Part shown: in pieces, positions 1-7,977 of the stretch | How positions within the stretch are numbered: position 1 is the stretch's first letter | Layout of the letters: each line of letters begins with the position of its first letter | Source of the DNA: a virus | IMG/VR virus record: IMGVR_UViG_3300008448_000607 | Span: 1-24,670 of that record | DNA: 24,670 bases | Strand: one strand, 5' to 3' | Made by a program: the position numbers and the translations under genes | The notes under the pieces: model-generated | Told to the model about the DNA's origin: nothing | Databases searched by the model: none | The model's input: the letters and a program-made list of their open reading frames with translations, nothing else

Positions 1-1
1 C

Positions 2-355
2 TATTGGGGCTTCATCCGCTCTGCCCTGCGGCGTGCCTTCACTCGCTACCCCGTCAATTACCAATGCCGCAATGCGGCTAAACGCCCCTACAAGGGGCCA
101 AACAAACTACAGAAGAACGAATATCAATGCGGCGTGTGCGGGGGATGGTTCATTCAGAAGAACACCCAAGTGCATCACGTCGTGGAGTGTGGCTCTCTAA
201 AGAGCTATTCAGACCTCCCCGGCTTCGTTGAACGCCTGTTCTGCGAGGCTGACAATTTGCAGGTCGTCTGCAAGACCTGTCATAGTAGAATAACACATAC
301 AACAGATGCTAAACCTAGACCAGCCAGAAGACCAAAAGCGAGTCGATTGGATTGA
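2..355 (+). CDS. HNH endonuclease (5' end outside window)
   Basis: The frame is open from the left window edge, so only the last 117 codons are visible. The fragment has a CxxC knuckle (Cys43, Cys46), a His-His pair (His58-His59), Asn85 and a second CxxCH (Cys90, Cys93, His94). This is the zinc-stabilised HNH (beta-beta-alpha-metal) nuclease layout. The preceding FIRSALRRAF and RPYKGPNK segments are typical of the compact phage HNH family. Proteins of this kind nick or cut DNA, and in phages they either assist packaging or act as free-standing homing-type nucleases. Sequence alone does not decide which. A basic tail (residues 100-117) follows the domain, and its coding sequence overlaps the next gene by 50 nt in another frame. 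The internal ATG at 134 is not the start, because the conserved N-terminal part lies upstream of it. Confidence 0.85.
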   Translation, partial: YWGFIRSALRRAFTRYPVNYQCRNAAKRPYKGPNKLQKNEYQCGVCGGWFIQKNTQVHHVVECGSLKSYSDLPGFVERLFCEADNLQVVCKTCHSRITHTTDAKPRPARRPKASRLD

Positions 356-521
356 GAAGTACGTTATCGCCATCGACTTTTACATCAAGGACGACGAAGA
401 CCCGCGCTTCGTCATTACGTTCGTGGATGACGGAGAAGAGCACATGATTATGTGCGATGGACCTACGCTGCGAACCGCCCTAGATCGGGCCATGGAAACT
501 ACGCAAGGAGGTGCGTCATGA
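306..521 (+). CDS. Small acidic protein of unknown function (71 aa)
   Basis: I do not recognise this protein. It is short and acidic, with a predicted alternating beta/helix pattern (VIAIDFYI, FVITFVDDG) and no membrane segment. The ATG at 306 is the only usable start near the N-terminus, although it has no clear Shine-Dalgarno site and lies 50 nt inside the HNH gene. That suggests translational coupling to the HNH gene. The stop overlaps the start of the next gene as ATGA. The last four codons (Gly-Gly-Ala-Ser) double as the ribosome-binding site of that next gene, which supports the frame as real. No function is assigned. Confidence 0.6.
   Translation: MLNLDQPEDQKRVDWIEKYVIAIDFYIKDDEDPRFVITFVDDGEEHMIMCDGPTLRTALDRAMETTQGGAS
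505..511 (+). promoter_or_regulatory. Strong ribosome-binding site inside preceding CDS
   Basis: AAGGAGG lies 6 nt before the ATG at 518 and is coding sequence for the C-terminus of the 71-aa protein. It decides the start of the next gene: the longer frame opening at ATG 452 would put this site inside the coding region. Confidence 0.8.
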
Positions 522-688
522 CACTCACAGACAAGCAATATGATGAAATGGTGGATGCCGCAAAGCCACTTATGACATGGATTCGCGAAAACGGCCATCC
601 ACATTGCGTTGTAACGGTAGACACGACTTTTGTTGAACTACTGGAAGGCGTTGCAGCTAGACGCATCAATGAAGGAGGTGCCTCGTGA
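518..688 (+). CDS. Small protein of unknown function (56 aa)
   Basis: The start at 518 is chosen over the in-frame ATG at 452 because it has a strong AAGGAGG site at the right distance and overlaps the previous stop as ATGA. The product begins MTLTDKQYDEMVDAAKPL and looks like an N-terminal helix followed by a short strand-rich part. No family is recognised. Like its upstream neighbour it ends in Gly-Gly-Ala-Ser, because those codons form the Shine-Dalgarno site of the following gene. It sits in a tightly coupled plus-strand operon after the HNH gene. Confidence 0.65.
   Translation: MTLTDKQYDEMVDAAKPLMTWIRENGHPHCVVTVDTTFVELLEGVAARRINEGGAS
672..678 (+). promoter_or_regulatory. Ribosome-binding site inside preceding CDS
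   Basis: AAGGAGG lies 6 nt upstream of the GTG at 685 and is part of the coding sequence of the 56-aa protein. It repeats the arrangement at 505-511 almost base for base and supports GTG as the start of the 203-aa gene. Confidence 0.8.
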
Positions 689-1296
689 GCAACACATCTG
701 AATGGCAATACTATGTCGATGGGCATCCAACGAGTGACCACGATCTTATGAGCCGTGCGAACGAACTAAACAGGCTATACCCGCTTAAGCTGGATTTTCC
801 TGCCAGACTTCCGCTCGAAAATACACCAGCTGAAGCTGCGCGTATTTTGCGTGAGCATGGACATATCGTTGAATCCCGTTCTATTCATACCGATATTGAT
901 AAATCTTCAGAGAACGCCATGAAGATGCCAAAGCTAAGTGAGATCGTAATGCCTACGCCTCAAACCGATCTCTTTGAAAAAAAGCAAAACGACAGCAAGG
1001 CCGACGCACAAGTTCTTCGATCTGAACTACTGGAGTTTGCTCGCGCACTAGAGCGTGAAAAACGAGAATTAAGATCTAGACTCAATGTTGTTTTCCAAGC
1101 TCCATTTAACAAGGAATTGCGCATTGATATGTCCTTCTTTGAGGGCAACGATGTAATCCATGTAATGTCGTCAATAGATCAATGGGAGGTTAACACCAAG
1201 GGCGTAGAACATATTAAGTGGAAGGCAGAGGGACTTTACTTCTCCCTGATGAGCCATGTTGAAAACAAACGCCGTGAACTAGAAAAACTAAGTTAA
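685..1296 (+). CDS. Protein of unknown function with central coiled coil (203 aa)
   Basis: The GTG start is supported by the AAGGAGG site at 672 and by the GTGA overlap with the previous stop. Residues 1-60 are mixed. Residues 100-135 are rich in Leu, Glu, Arg and Lys with a heptad-like pattern (ELLEFARALEREKRELRSRL) and are probably a coiled coil. The C-terminal 60 residues are mixed alpha/beta. There is no signal peptide, membrane segment or catalytic motif I can name. The gene lies between two coupled small genes and the phosphoesterase, 15 nt before the latter. A DNA-metabolism or host-modulation role would fit its early-type neighbours, but this is only context. Confidence 0.7.
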   Translation: MSNTSEWQYYVDGHPTSDHDLMSRANELNRLYPLKLDFPARLPLENTPAEAARILREHGHIVESRSIHTDIDKSSENAMKMPKLSEIVMPTPQTDLFEKKQNDSKADAQVLRSELLEFARALEREKRELRSRLNVVFQAPFNKELRIDMSFFEGNDVIHVMSSIDQWEVNTKGVEHIKWKAEGLYFSLMSHVENKRRELEKLS

Positions 1297-1311
1297 GATT
1301 AGATACACAAT

Positions 1312-2298
1312 ATGAGCACACAAAACCCCATTGGATCAGCCATCGTTGACGAGATGCTGGCTAAGTACCCCGAACTCCCAAGCGCACAGTTGGCTCGCAT
1401 GATCTACGAGAACAACCCAACTGTCTTCACCAACCAAGAGGTGGTGCGGAGTGCAATCCGCTACCGTCGTGGAGCTAACGGCGACAAGAAGCGACAGGCC
1501 GCAGGGCTGGATGAGAACATCACTCCTAAGTACAAGATCCCGAAGTCCTGCACTCGCGCTTGGTCGCCATTCGTTATGGATGGCGTGGACAAGGTGGCTA
1601 TCCTCTCCGACATCCATGTCCCCTACCATACAGAGGAAGCCATTGAGTGCGCGGTGAAGCGTGCTAAGAAGCAGGAGGTTGATGGCATCATTCTCAACGG
1701 CGACACCATCGACTGCCATGCTCTTTCCCAGTTCATCCGTGACCCCCGCGCCCGATCATTCAAGCAAGAGCGGGAGACCACGAACGAGCTACTGGCCTAT
1801 CTACGGGAGCAGTTTCCTCATCAGCGCATTGTATGGCGCGACGGCAACCATGAGGACCGTTTCAAGGCTTACATGATGCAGAAGGCTCCCGAGGTGTATG
1901 ACGAGAAGTTCTTCTCTATCGACAAGCTACTCAACTTTGAGGATCTCGACATTGAGTATGTCACCGACAAGCGCATCATCATGCTGGGCGGCTTGGCCGT
2001 GATGCATGGGCATGAGTTCCACAAGGGATTCGCACCCCCGGTGAACCCTGCTCGCGGAGCCTACCTCAAGGCCAAGCAGAGCGTCATGGTTGGCCACCAC
2101 CACCGCACCTCAGAGCACACGGAAACGGCCCTAGACGGGACGATGACCACCACTTGGAGCGTAGGGTGCCTCTCGGACCTGCACCCCGCTTATAGCCCAT
2201 ACAACAGCTATAACCACGGGTCTGCCATCGTCACCCTAGACGGCAGCTATTACGAGGTGGCTAACTACCGTATCGTTAACGGACGAGCGTTGAACTAA
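1312..2298 (+). CDS. Calcineurin-like metallophosphoesterase with N-terminal helical region (328 aa)
   Basis: All metal-binding blocks of the calcineurin-like (Metallophos) fold are present in order: DIH (Asp100, His102), GDTID (Asp131), GNHED (Asn179, His180), MHGHEF (His232) and GHHH (His262, His264). The active site therefore looks intact with a two-metal centre. Residues 1-60 (ELPSAQLARMIYENNP, then an Arg/Lys-rich stretch) resemble a small DNA-binding-like helical domain ahead of the catalytic part. Phage members of this family hydrolyse phosphomonoesters or phosphodiesters, including nucleic-acid ends. The substrate cannot be read from sequence. It is the last gene of the plus-strand operon, and its stop overlaps that of the converging minus-strand gene. 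The ATG at 1312 has no strong Shine-Dalgarno site. Confidence 0.88.
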   Translation: MSTQNPIGSAIVDEMLAKYPELPSAQLARMIYENNPTVFTNQEVVRSAIRYRRGANGDKKRQAAGLDENITPKYKIPKSCTRAWSPFVMDGVDKVAILSDIHVPYHTEEAIECAVKRAKKQEVDGIILNGDTIDCHALSQFIRDPRARSFKQERETTNELLAYLREQFPHQRIVWRDGNHEDRFKAYMMQKAPEVYDEKFFSIDKLLNFEDLDIEYVTDKRIIMLGGLAVMHGHEFHKGFAPPVNPARGAYLKAKQSVMVGHHHRTSEHTETALDGTMTTTWSVGCLSDLHPAYSPYNSYNHGSAIVTLDGSYYEVANYRIVNGRALN

Positions 2299-5200
2299 CG
2301 GGGCGGATTCATCAAGAGGTTAAGCTGTGCGTTAACCACGGGCGTGATGATTCGCTTCTTGCGTAGATCTTCCAAGTAGGCAGTACGAACTAAGTCGTCT
2401 GGAAGAGTTTGTAGCTTCTGAAAGATAAAGCGGGCGCGGTCTCCGTCCGCTTCATCTTGAGCCAAGATTAGCTTATCTACAGCACTAATGTTTAGTGCCT
2501 TTGCTCGTAGTTCTGCACGGTAGCGGCTGGTTATTGCGCGAGCAAGGGTTGGGTTCTCTCGCGCAGCCTTTTCAACGGCAGCAGTTCGTTGACTTTCGGG
2601 GGTAGCTTCAATCCTCTCGTAGATGGTTCTTACTGGATTTGTGTCCTCGGTCGCTGGCGGAGTGTAGACCCCCGAAATTGCGGCCAGAACAATAGAACTC
2701 GGCACGCCCCCATCGGTCTTCATTAGTTTGACCAAATCATCATCCGTCATGCCAAGCGCACGACCATCTGCAACTAACTCAGATGCGCGACGGTAGGTAT
2801 TCTTGTAGCGTTCCTCAAAGGTCCTATAAGCATCTTGGGCATCTTTTTCGGTAAGAGCATTCTTACGAGCCGAAGAATACGAAATGCTATCGCTGGTGTG
2901 GTCGCGAGAAAGAATGGATGCGCCGACTCGCATACGGTTCCTGAGATTTACAGTCTTCTCACGGACGCCCATGAAGTTTTCCTTAAGCAAATCTCCAACG
3001 CCATAAACATCGCCAGAGGATGTCGTAACCTTGCGATCCTTGCTTTCAAGTACCTTGAAGAATTTATTCATCTCCCGGACAGCAAGAGGGGTAACGGTCT
3101 CTCCAAGGAACAAAGAAGAACGGGCAAATGCCTGTTTGTAGAGCGGGGCGTTTTCGCTGGATATGGGAAGGCCATAGCGATTCTTCCCGGTTGTAACCTC
3201 AGCAAGTGGTTCAAGCAACAGGTTCAGTCCAAGGGCTTGGCTTGAAACACTCTTCATGAGGTTGGTAAATGCTTCCTCTGGATTCTGTCCACGCATAGCA
3301 GCCTGCATTGCCTCAATCGAGGCGGCATGTGGTAGCAAATAATTAAGGTTCTGATATTTGAAAGTCCCGTCGGCAGATGGCTTAGAGATAGCAACAAGAC
3401 TGTTCTTGTCCCAGTCAGGCATACGATTGCGAAGTGCCTTTTCCTCTTCTTGAGTAAGGTGGGTATTGGCACCAAGATAGCTAGCAGAACCAATTACAGA
3501 ACTCATGCTAACCAACCGCTTGGCACCAGCCTTCATCAATGCCGGATTGCCAGATGCTAGTTCCTGCATTCCAAGGCGGTATGTGTTGTAGACAACACGA
3601 AAACGATCTGCGGTATAGGCTACAAATGGATCAAGGAATCCAATGCTAGAGGCATCCTTGATAAACTTGGGAAGCGCATTGTAGTTTGAAGAAACCATCT
3701 TGGTTTCATCTGCGGCGCGCTTCATCAAGACATTGATACTTTGATCGGGATAAGCCTCTCGTAGCTTACGCAGTTCCCCTTCAAAGATAAATACCTTCGC
3801 CATATTGTCTGGCGTAGAATAAATCTTGCCGAGCTTTTTAGTGACCGTCTTGAACCCAGACACAATATTGCCCTGCAATGCTTTGGGAATAGACTTTTCA
3901 CCAAGCTCCCAAGTGCGAAGAAAGTCGGCGTAAGAGGTATTGTCCGGCTGGAGCCCCTCACGAAGAAAGAACTTGTAAAGCTCTTTCATCTCTTTCCCAT
4001 CAACGCTACCATCTGGACGAACAACTCCTAGGTTATATCCTGTCAGTTTAGCCGCGCGGCCCCAGTTGCCAGTATTAAACAATTCCGAAACGTGTCCTTG
4101 GGCAAGTGGCTCAAGCGTGCCACCAATTACGTTGGTTGCATAAGCCTTCATCGAGCCAAGGGTTTTGAATGCCTTGAGAAAGCCAGAAGCTGCCGCAACA
4201 GGAGCCATATGCTGAGCCAGCTTGCTGACCATGCCAGAGTTGACGGACGCTAATGCATCGCGGATTTCTGGCGTGGTGTAAAGAGGCTGTCCCGTATTAG
4301 GATCCTTAAATGGATTAAAGCTCGACGTGTCCTTAGAGATGGGAACATCTCCACGCACAGAGTTAACGCGGAACAAACCTTCGCTAAGACCAATGTCTCG
4401 CATCTCACTAAGCACGTTATAGGTCGCTTGAGAGCGAGTCATCATTCCAAGAGTATTGCTAGCGACAAACACCGGATCGCGAATCTCTCCCAGCAATGCG
4501 CGGGTTTCGTCGTCAATATCCTTGCGACGCCTAAATGGATCTTTGCTTACGCGTACAGACTGTCCAGTTAAAAAGCGTTCCGCCTCTCCACGATCAAGCA
4601 GTTCATTTGCCCTATTGATGTACTTCTGGCGAAGATCAGCTCCGGTTTCTCGCCGTAGCTGTTCAGCGTAACTATTGGCATCAAAGGATGTTCCGGCAAT
4701 AGAGCTAGACACCTGACGCTCACGAACCTTTTCAGCAATCTCCTTTTCAACCTTGGTGTTTACGAAGTCATTAAAAATCTTCTCGCTTGGGGTGTAGTCA
4801 GTTTCAAAAACCCTATACGAGCGGCGATTGTAACTGCCAAGATTATCAAGAATTGCCTGATATAGCAGAGAGTCCTTATCAACCAAGCCACTCTCTCCGT
4901 GGTAAATACCAAGTTCGGCAATAGCAGTTTTAATCTTATCTACAGCAGAGCCAATTTCTGGAGGTAGGTCAGTTGGGGCGATCTCACCACCAAGTGCCAT
5001 CATTGCTCGCTCACCAATCGTATCTCTTTGAACCTTGTCCTTAATGTTAGAAAGACCGCGCTGCAATTCATTGATGGCAATATCTCCATCAACTGAAAGA
5101 GCAGCTTGCTCACCAGAAATGCGCTTCATATAGCCAGCCAACTTACCAAGTTGAGCTTCGGGAGTTTTGGCAATAGCTCCCGTAACAGCCTTCTCCGCAC

Positions 5201-5795
5201 CACCCAATAGTCCGCCAGTAGCTGCACCAAAAACAGTAGCCTTCAGGAACTCGTCTGGAGTTGGAAGACGATGCTCATCAATAACTGTCTTAGCGACCTC
5301 AGAAGCACCAGCAAGTCCGGCACCTTGAGCAGCACGAAGTCCCATGTTTTTAACAACAGAGCTTCCGGTCTTTGCAAATGTACTGCCGGGAATGGCAGAC
5401 AATCCGACGCTAGCAGCTAGTTCTCCGTATGAGAAGTCGGGGCGTTCGCCGCGCTGAATCTGTCCGCGTTGCACAATGACATTGCCAGCAGTTCCACCAA
5501 TGATGCCGCCAACCAACGCTCCAATGGGGATAGACGCGCCAAAGGTAGCGGGAGCTAAAGCTGCGCCAATGGCAGTACCAGCAATAGCACCGCCAGCCTC
5601 AATGCCCACATCTGCGGCAACCCGTGCCAAGCCTGACATTTCTTCGTCGGCTTGCTCGGCAGGCTGAGCTACTTGCTGAGAAACTGGAGAAACTTGTGAG
5701 AAGATTTCATTCATCTCCTCCTGTGTAGGCTCTCTATCTGCCGTTATTTCAATCGTTCGCCCAGTTCTATTGTCCCTAATTTCATAGGTTGGCAT
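2295..5795 (-). CDS. Very large internal-virion (ejection-type) protein candidate (1166 aa)
   Basis: This is the last and longest gene of the minus-strand operon. The N-terminus (PTYEIRDNRTGRTIEI, then PTQEEMNEIF) matches a short leader I have seen at the start of several large phage virion proteins. Residues 63-107 are a Gly/Ala-rich hydrophobic stretch that could insert in a membrane. The remaining 1000 residues are mostly helical and charged, with no obvious lysozyme, protease or polymerase motif. Size, last position in the structural operon and the membrane-active-looking N-terminus fit a protein ejected with DNA to form the trans-envelope channel in short-tailed phages. That role is inferred. 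The ATG at 5795 follows AAGGG about 9 nt upstream and lies 5 nt after the preceding stop. Confidence 0.7.
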   Translation of the reverse strand: MPTYEIRDNRTGRTIEITADREPTQEEMNEIFSQVSPVSQQVAQPAEQADEEMSGLARVAADVGIEAGGAIAGTAIGAALAPATFGASIPIGALVGGIIGGTAGNVIVQRGQIQRGERPDFSYGELAASVGLSAIPGSTFAKTGSSVVKNMGLRAAQGAGLAGASEVAKTVIDEHRLPTPDEFLKATVFGAATGGLLGGAEKAVTGAIAKTPEAQLGKLAGYMKRISGEQAALSVDGDIAINELQRGLSNIKDKVQRDTIGERAMMALGGEIAPTDLPPEIGSAVDKIKTAIAELGIYHGESGLVDKDSLLYQAILDNLGSYNRRSYRVFETDYTPSEKIFNDFVNTKVEKEIAEKVRERQVSSSIAGTSFDANSYAEQLRRETGADLRQKYINRANELLDRGEAERFLTGQSVRVSKDPFRRRKDIDDETRALLGEIRDPVFVASNTLGMMTRSQATYNVLSEMRDIGLSEGLFRVNSVRGDVPISKDTSSFNPFKDPNTGQPLYTTPEIRDALASVNSGMVSKLAQHMAPVAAASGFLKAFKTLGSMKAYATNVIGGTLEPLAQGHVSELFNTGNWGRAAKLTGYNLGVVRPDGSVDGKEMKELYKFFLREGLQPDNTSYADFLRTWELGEKSIPKALQGNIVSGFKTVTKKLGKIYSTPDNMAKVFIFEGELRKLREAYPDQSINVLMKRAADETKMVSSNYNALPKFIKDASSIGFLDPFVAYTADRFRVVYNTYRLGMQELASGNPALMKAGAKRLVSMSSVIGSASYLGANTHLTQEEEKALRNRMPDWDKNSLVAISKPSADGTFKYQNLNYLLPHAASIEAMQAAMRGQNPEEAFTNLMKSVSSQALGLNLLLEPLAEVTTGKNRYGLPISSENAPLYKQAFARSSLFLGETVTPLAVREMNKFFKVLESKDRKVTTSSGDVYGVGDLLKENFMGVREKTVNLRNRMRVGASILSRDHTSDSISYSSARKNALTEKDAQDAYRTFEERYKNTYRRASELVADGRALGMTDDDLVKLMKTDGGVPSSIVLAAISGVYTPPATEDTNPVRTIYERIEATPESQRTAAVEKAARENPTLARAITSRYRAELRAKALNISAVDKLILAQDEADGDRARFIFQKLQTLPDDLVRTAYLEDLRKKRIITPVVNAQLNLLMNPPR

Positions 5796-5800
5796 AGCTA

Positions 5801-7516
5801 TTAACCCTTGGACGGCTTAATCGTAGCGGAATATTGAAGGCCAGATGATGTTCTGCCAGATGCTTGATTAGCGGCAGATGGTGTAATTGGAACAACAAGG
5901 CCAGCATTCTGCTGCCGTCTGCTAGCTGGACGAAGCGAATTGATGTACTCTTCAAAGTTCATTACGGTTCCAGTAAGAGTATTGGTCTGAGGGCGCGTAA
6001 TGTAAGCCCTGCGAGCGCGCGCAACAACTTCGGGGTCAAAACTCTCAAGGGAATCTCCCTGAGAGAGCGCATCAACTAGCAAAGCAAATTCCTGAGTATC
6101 GTCATACTTAAGCTGCGAAACGCTAGGCGCGTTACTCTTAACCATTTCAAATGGAGCTCCGCCAACACTCACAAAAGTAAGGTTACCAGACTTAATGACG
6201 CGAACCTGATCCTGCGTCATCTTTTCGACATCAGCAATTACCTTGGGAGTAATCTGGCCCCCGCCCTTTTCATAAGCCAATAGAATCTTCTGGGCCTTTT
6301 CTGCTCCGGTTAGTGGGCGGTTAACCTTCTCTTCATAGCTGCGAAGCTCCGTCTTGTACTCTGGCTCAATAACAGAACGAACATTTCCTTCGCTTCGACC
6401 AGTAGCTTTAGCAATAGCACCGGAAATTTCATCAATGGGTTCAGCACCACTAGGCAGCTTACCAGCAGGAACTTCAAGCGGAGCACCAGCAAGTTTGCCT
6501 GCCTCAGCACTAAGTTGACTGAATTTTTTCTTGTCATCGACAATAGACTGATAATCAGCCTTAGCTTTATCATACTCCCTAAGAGTCATTTCGTACTCTG
6601 TTGAAGATAGTGGAACACGCTGTGGTGTCTTTGCGGCAAAGTCTCCACCAGCAGGACGGAGGTCTAGAGGATTAACAAACTTGCCAGTCTTAAGCGGTTG
6701 TTCCAATGCATCCATGCGACGCTTGGCTTCAAGTTCAGCAGTATTAAGTCGCTGCGTAGTTTGGTCGATCAAATCGGTGCGCAACGCATATTGACCTTTA
6801 ATAGTATCTGGAAAAAGGAATGGATCAAGGTTCGCAGGAATTTTGTTAGGCACATTGCCAACGGGAGTAGCTTGACTCGGTTGAGCCATTGGCTGTTCAC
6901 GCAAAAACGGAAACAGTTCAGGGCTCTGATTCATCATTGCCTCACGCTGCGTAACAACAGGACGTTCGACCGTTCGTGTATCTGAAATCGTAGTCGGAAG
7001 CCCTGAGATAGCAATACTCATTGCCTCAAGGTTTTTGCGCTCTTGCTTCTGTTGTGCCAATGCGTTCTGAGCGGACTCAAACTGAATATTACGAAGCGCG
7101 GCAATCGGAGCCTCCTTAAAGCCCTGATTGATTGTTGATAGTTCAACAATAGCTGCCTTGCGCTCGGCTGGGTCGGAACTATTAACTCGGCGATTTAGTT
7201 CGTCTATCTTGGCCTGATCTACCTTGGGAGCATTAATGTATAGATCCTTGGTAGTCTCATTTTTGGACTGTGCAATGTTTGTTTTAAGAGTGTTTATTTC
7301 TACGTTACCCAAGTTCTTCTCTAGTTTTTCCTCTTCCTTGTACTTTTGAAATCCTTGAATTGTTGAACCAGCAATTTGACCAAGGTTAGAGATGCTTTGA
7401 GCCAAAGCCGCATTGCCCTGTGCAGCAAACTGCTGGGCATTACTCATGCCTTGAAAAAGCGGTGAATAATCAATCCGGCCAAGATTTGCTTGAATGTTTG
7501 ATCCGATGCGTGCCAT
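5801..7516 (-). CDS. Internal-virion protein candidate (571 aa)
   Basis: The N-terminus contains GMSNAQQFAAQGNAALAQSI and SNLGQIAGSTIQGFQKYKEE, an Ala/Gln-rich amphipathic helix running into a charged coiled coil. This is a common opening of phage internal-core or ejection proteins. Residues about 185-260 are Pro/Gln-rich and probably a linker. The C-terminal half is helical, with a Ser/Thr-rich tail. There is no catalytic motif. It is encoded 5 nt ahead of the 1166-aa gene, so the two are likely co-translated and may form one complex. No convincing Shine-Dalgarno site precedes the ATG at 7516, and the preceding 71-nt gap holds no clear promoter. A role in the inner core or in genome delivery is inferred from context and composition. 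Confidence 0.68.
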   Translation of the reverse strand: MARIGSNIQANLGRIDYSPLFQGMSNAQQFAAQGNAALAQSISNLGQIAGSTIQGFQKYKEEEKLEKNLGNVEINTLKTNIAQSKNETTKDLYINAPKVDQAKIDELNRRVNSSDPAERKAAIVELSTINQGFKEAPIAALRNIQFESAQNALAQQKQERKNLEAMSIAISGLPTTISDTRTVERPVVTQREAMMNQSPELFPFLREQPMAQPSQATPVGNVPNKIPANLDPFLFPDTIKGQYALRTDLIDQTTQRLNTAELEAKRRMDALEQPLKTGKFVNPLDLRPAGGDFAAKTPQRVPLSSTEYEMTLREYDKAKADYQSIVDDKKKFSQLSAEAGKLAGAPLEVPAGKLPSGAEPIDEISGAIAKATGRSEGNVRSVIEPEYKTELRSYEEKVNRPLTGAEKAQKILLAYEKGGGQITPKVIADVEKMTQDQVRVIKSGNLTFVSVGGAPFEMVKSNAPSVSQLKYDDTQEFALLVDALSQGDSLESFDPEVVARARRAYITRPQTNTLTGTVMNFEEYINSLRPASRRQQNAGLVVPITPSAANQASGRTSSGLQYSATIKPSKG

Positions 7517-7587
7517 AGATAGAAAAATAGTCTAAAACGCCATTAGGACGCCGTAGACCGGGTTAAAGCCATTCCCCCTATCTTACA

Positions 7588-7977
7588 CTAAGATTTGGCT
7601 TTGCCTAGCTTCTGGGAGCAGAGAACATCGCTCTCTTGGCAGATAAGAAGCTCTTCTCCAACCGCTATATCCCTAGTGGCTACAATAACGGGTTCGCCAT
7701 TAAGAATGGCCTCAGATTCAGCCGCATTGGTTTCAGATTCGTTATCCGAAAAATTCCACCACCTAGCCAAGTCTCCGCAAATTGTTAGCGTCTTTGGTTT
7801 AAGACGGCAAACGTACCCAAAGTGGATTTGGGCTGGGGTAGCCTCGGCCAAATCAACCGATTGGTCTACTTCGGGGTTGAAGTAGTAGACAATCGTGTTC
7901 TTAGGAATTGGATCTAAAGCAAACAGCCCATTGCCATGCTTAGGGCTTTTCTTGGCCTCAACCCTTACTGTTATCAT
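7588..7977 (-). CDS. Divergent SET-domain protein (lysine-methyltransferase fold, 129 aa)
   Basis: The protein is essentially one SET domain. A GxG block (KHGNGLFALDPIPKNT, residues 13-28) is followed by WWNFSDNESETNA (73-85), in the place of the RFxNHSxxPN motif, and by ATRDIAVGEELLICQ (100-114), in the place of the xDIxxGEELxxDY motif. SET proteins transfer a methyl group from S-adenosylmethionine to lysine. Here the conserved His of NHS is Phe, and the Tyr that normally follows GEEL is missing, so activity may be altered. ATG 7977 is preferred; the frame also offers a TTG two codons earlier (7983). The start lies 20 nt inside the upstream PP-loop gene, so the two genes are coupled. It is the second gene of an accessory pair set between structural genes. 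The target is unknown. Confidence 0.72.
   Translation of the reverse strand: MITVRVEAKKSPKHGNGLFALDPIPKNTIVYYFNPEVDQSVDLAEATPAQIHFGYVCRLKPKTLTICGDLARWWNFSDNESETNAAESEAILNGEPVIVATRDIAVGEELLICQESDVLCSQKLGKAKS

Noticed and set aside
7517-7587. Promoter or hairpin in the gap before the 571-aa gene
   Set aside because: Only a short distant AGATAG/CTATCT pairing and no paired -35/-10 boxes could be seen.
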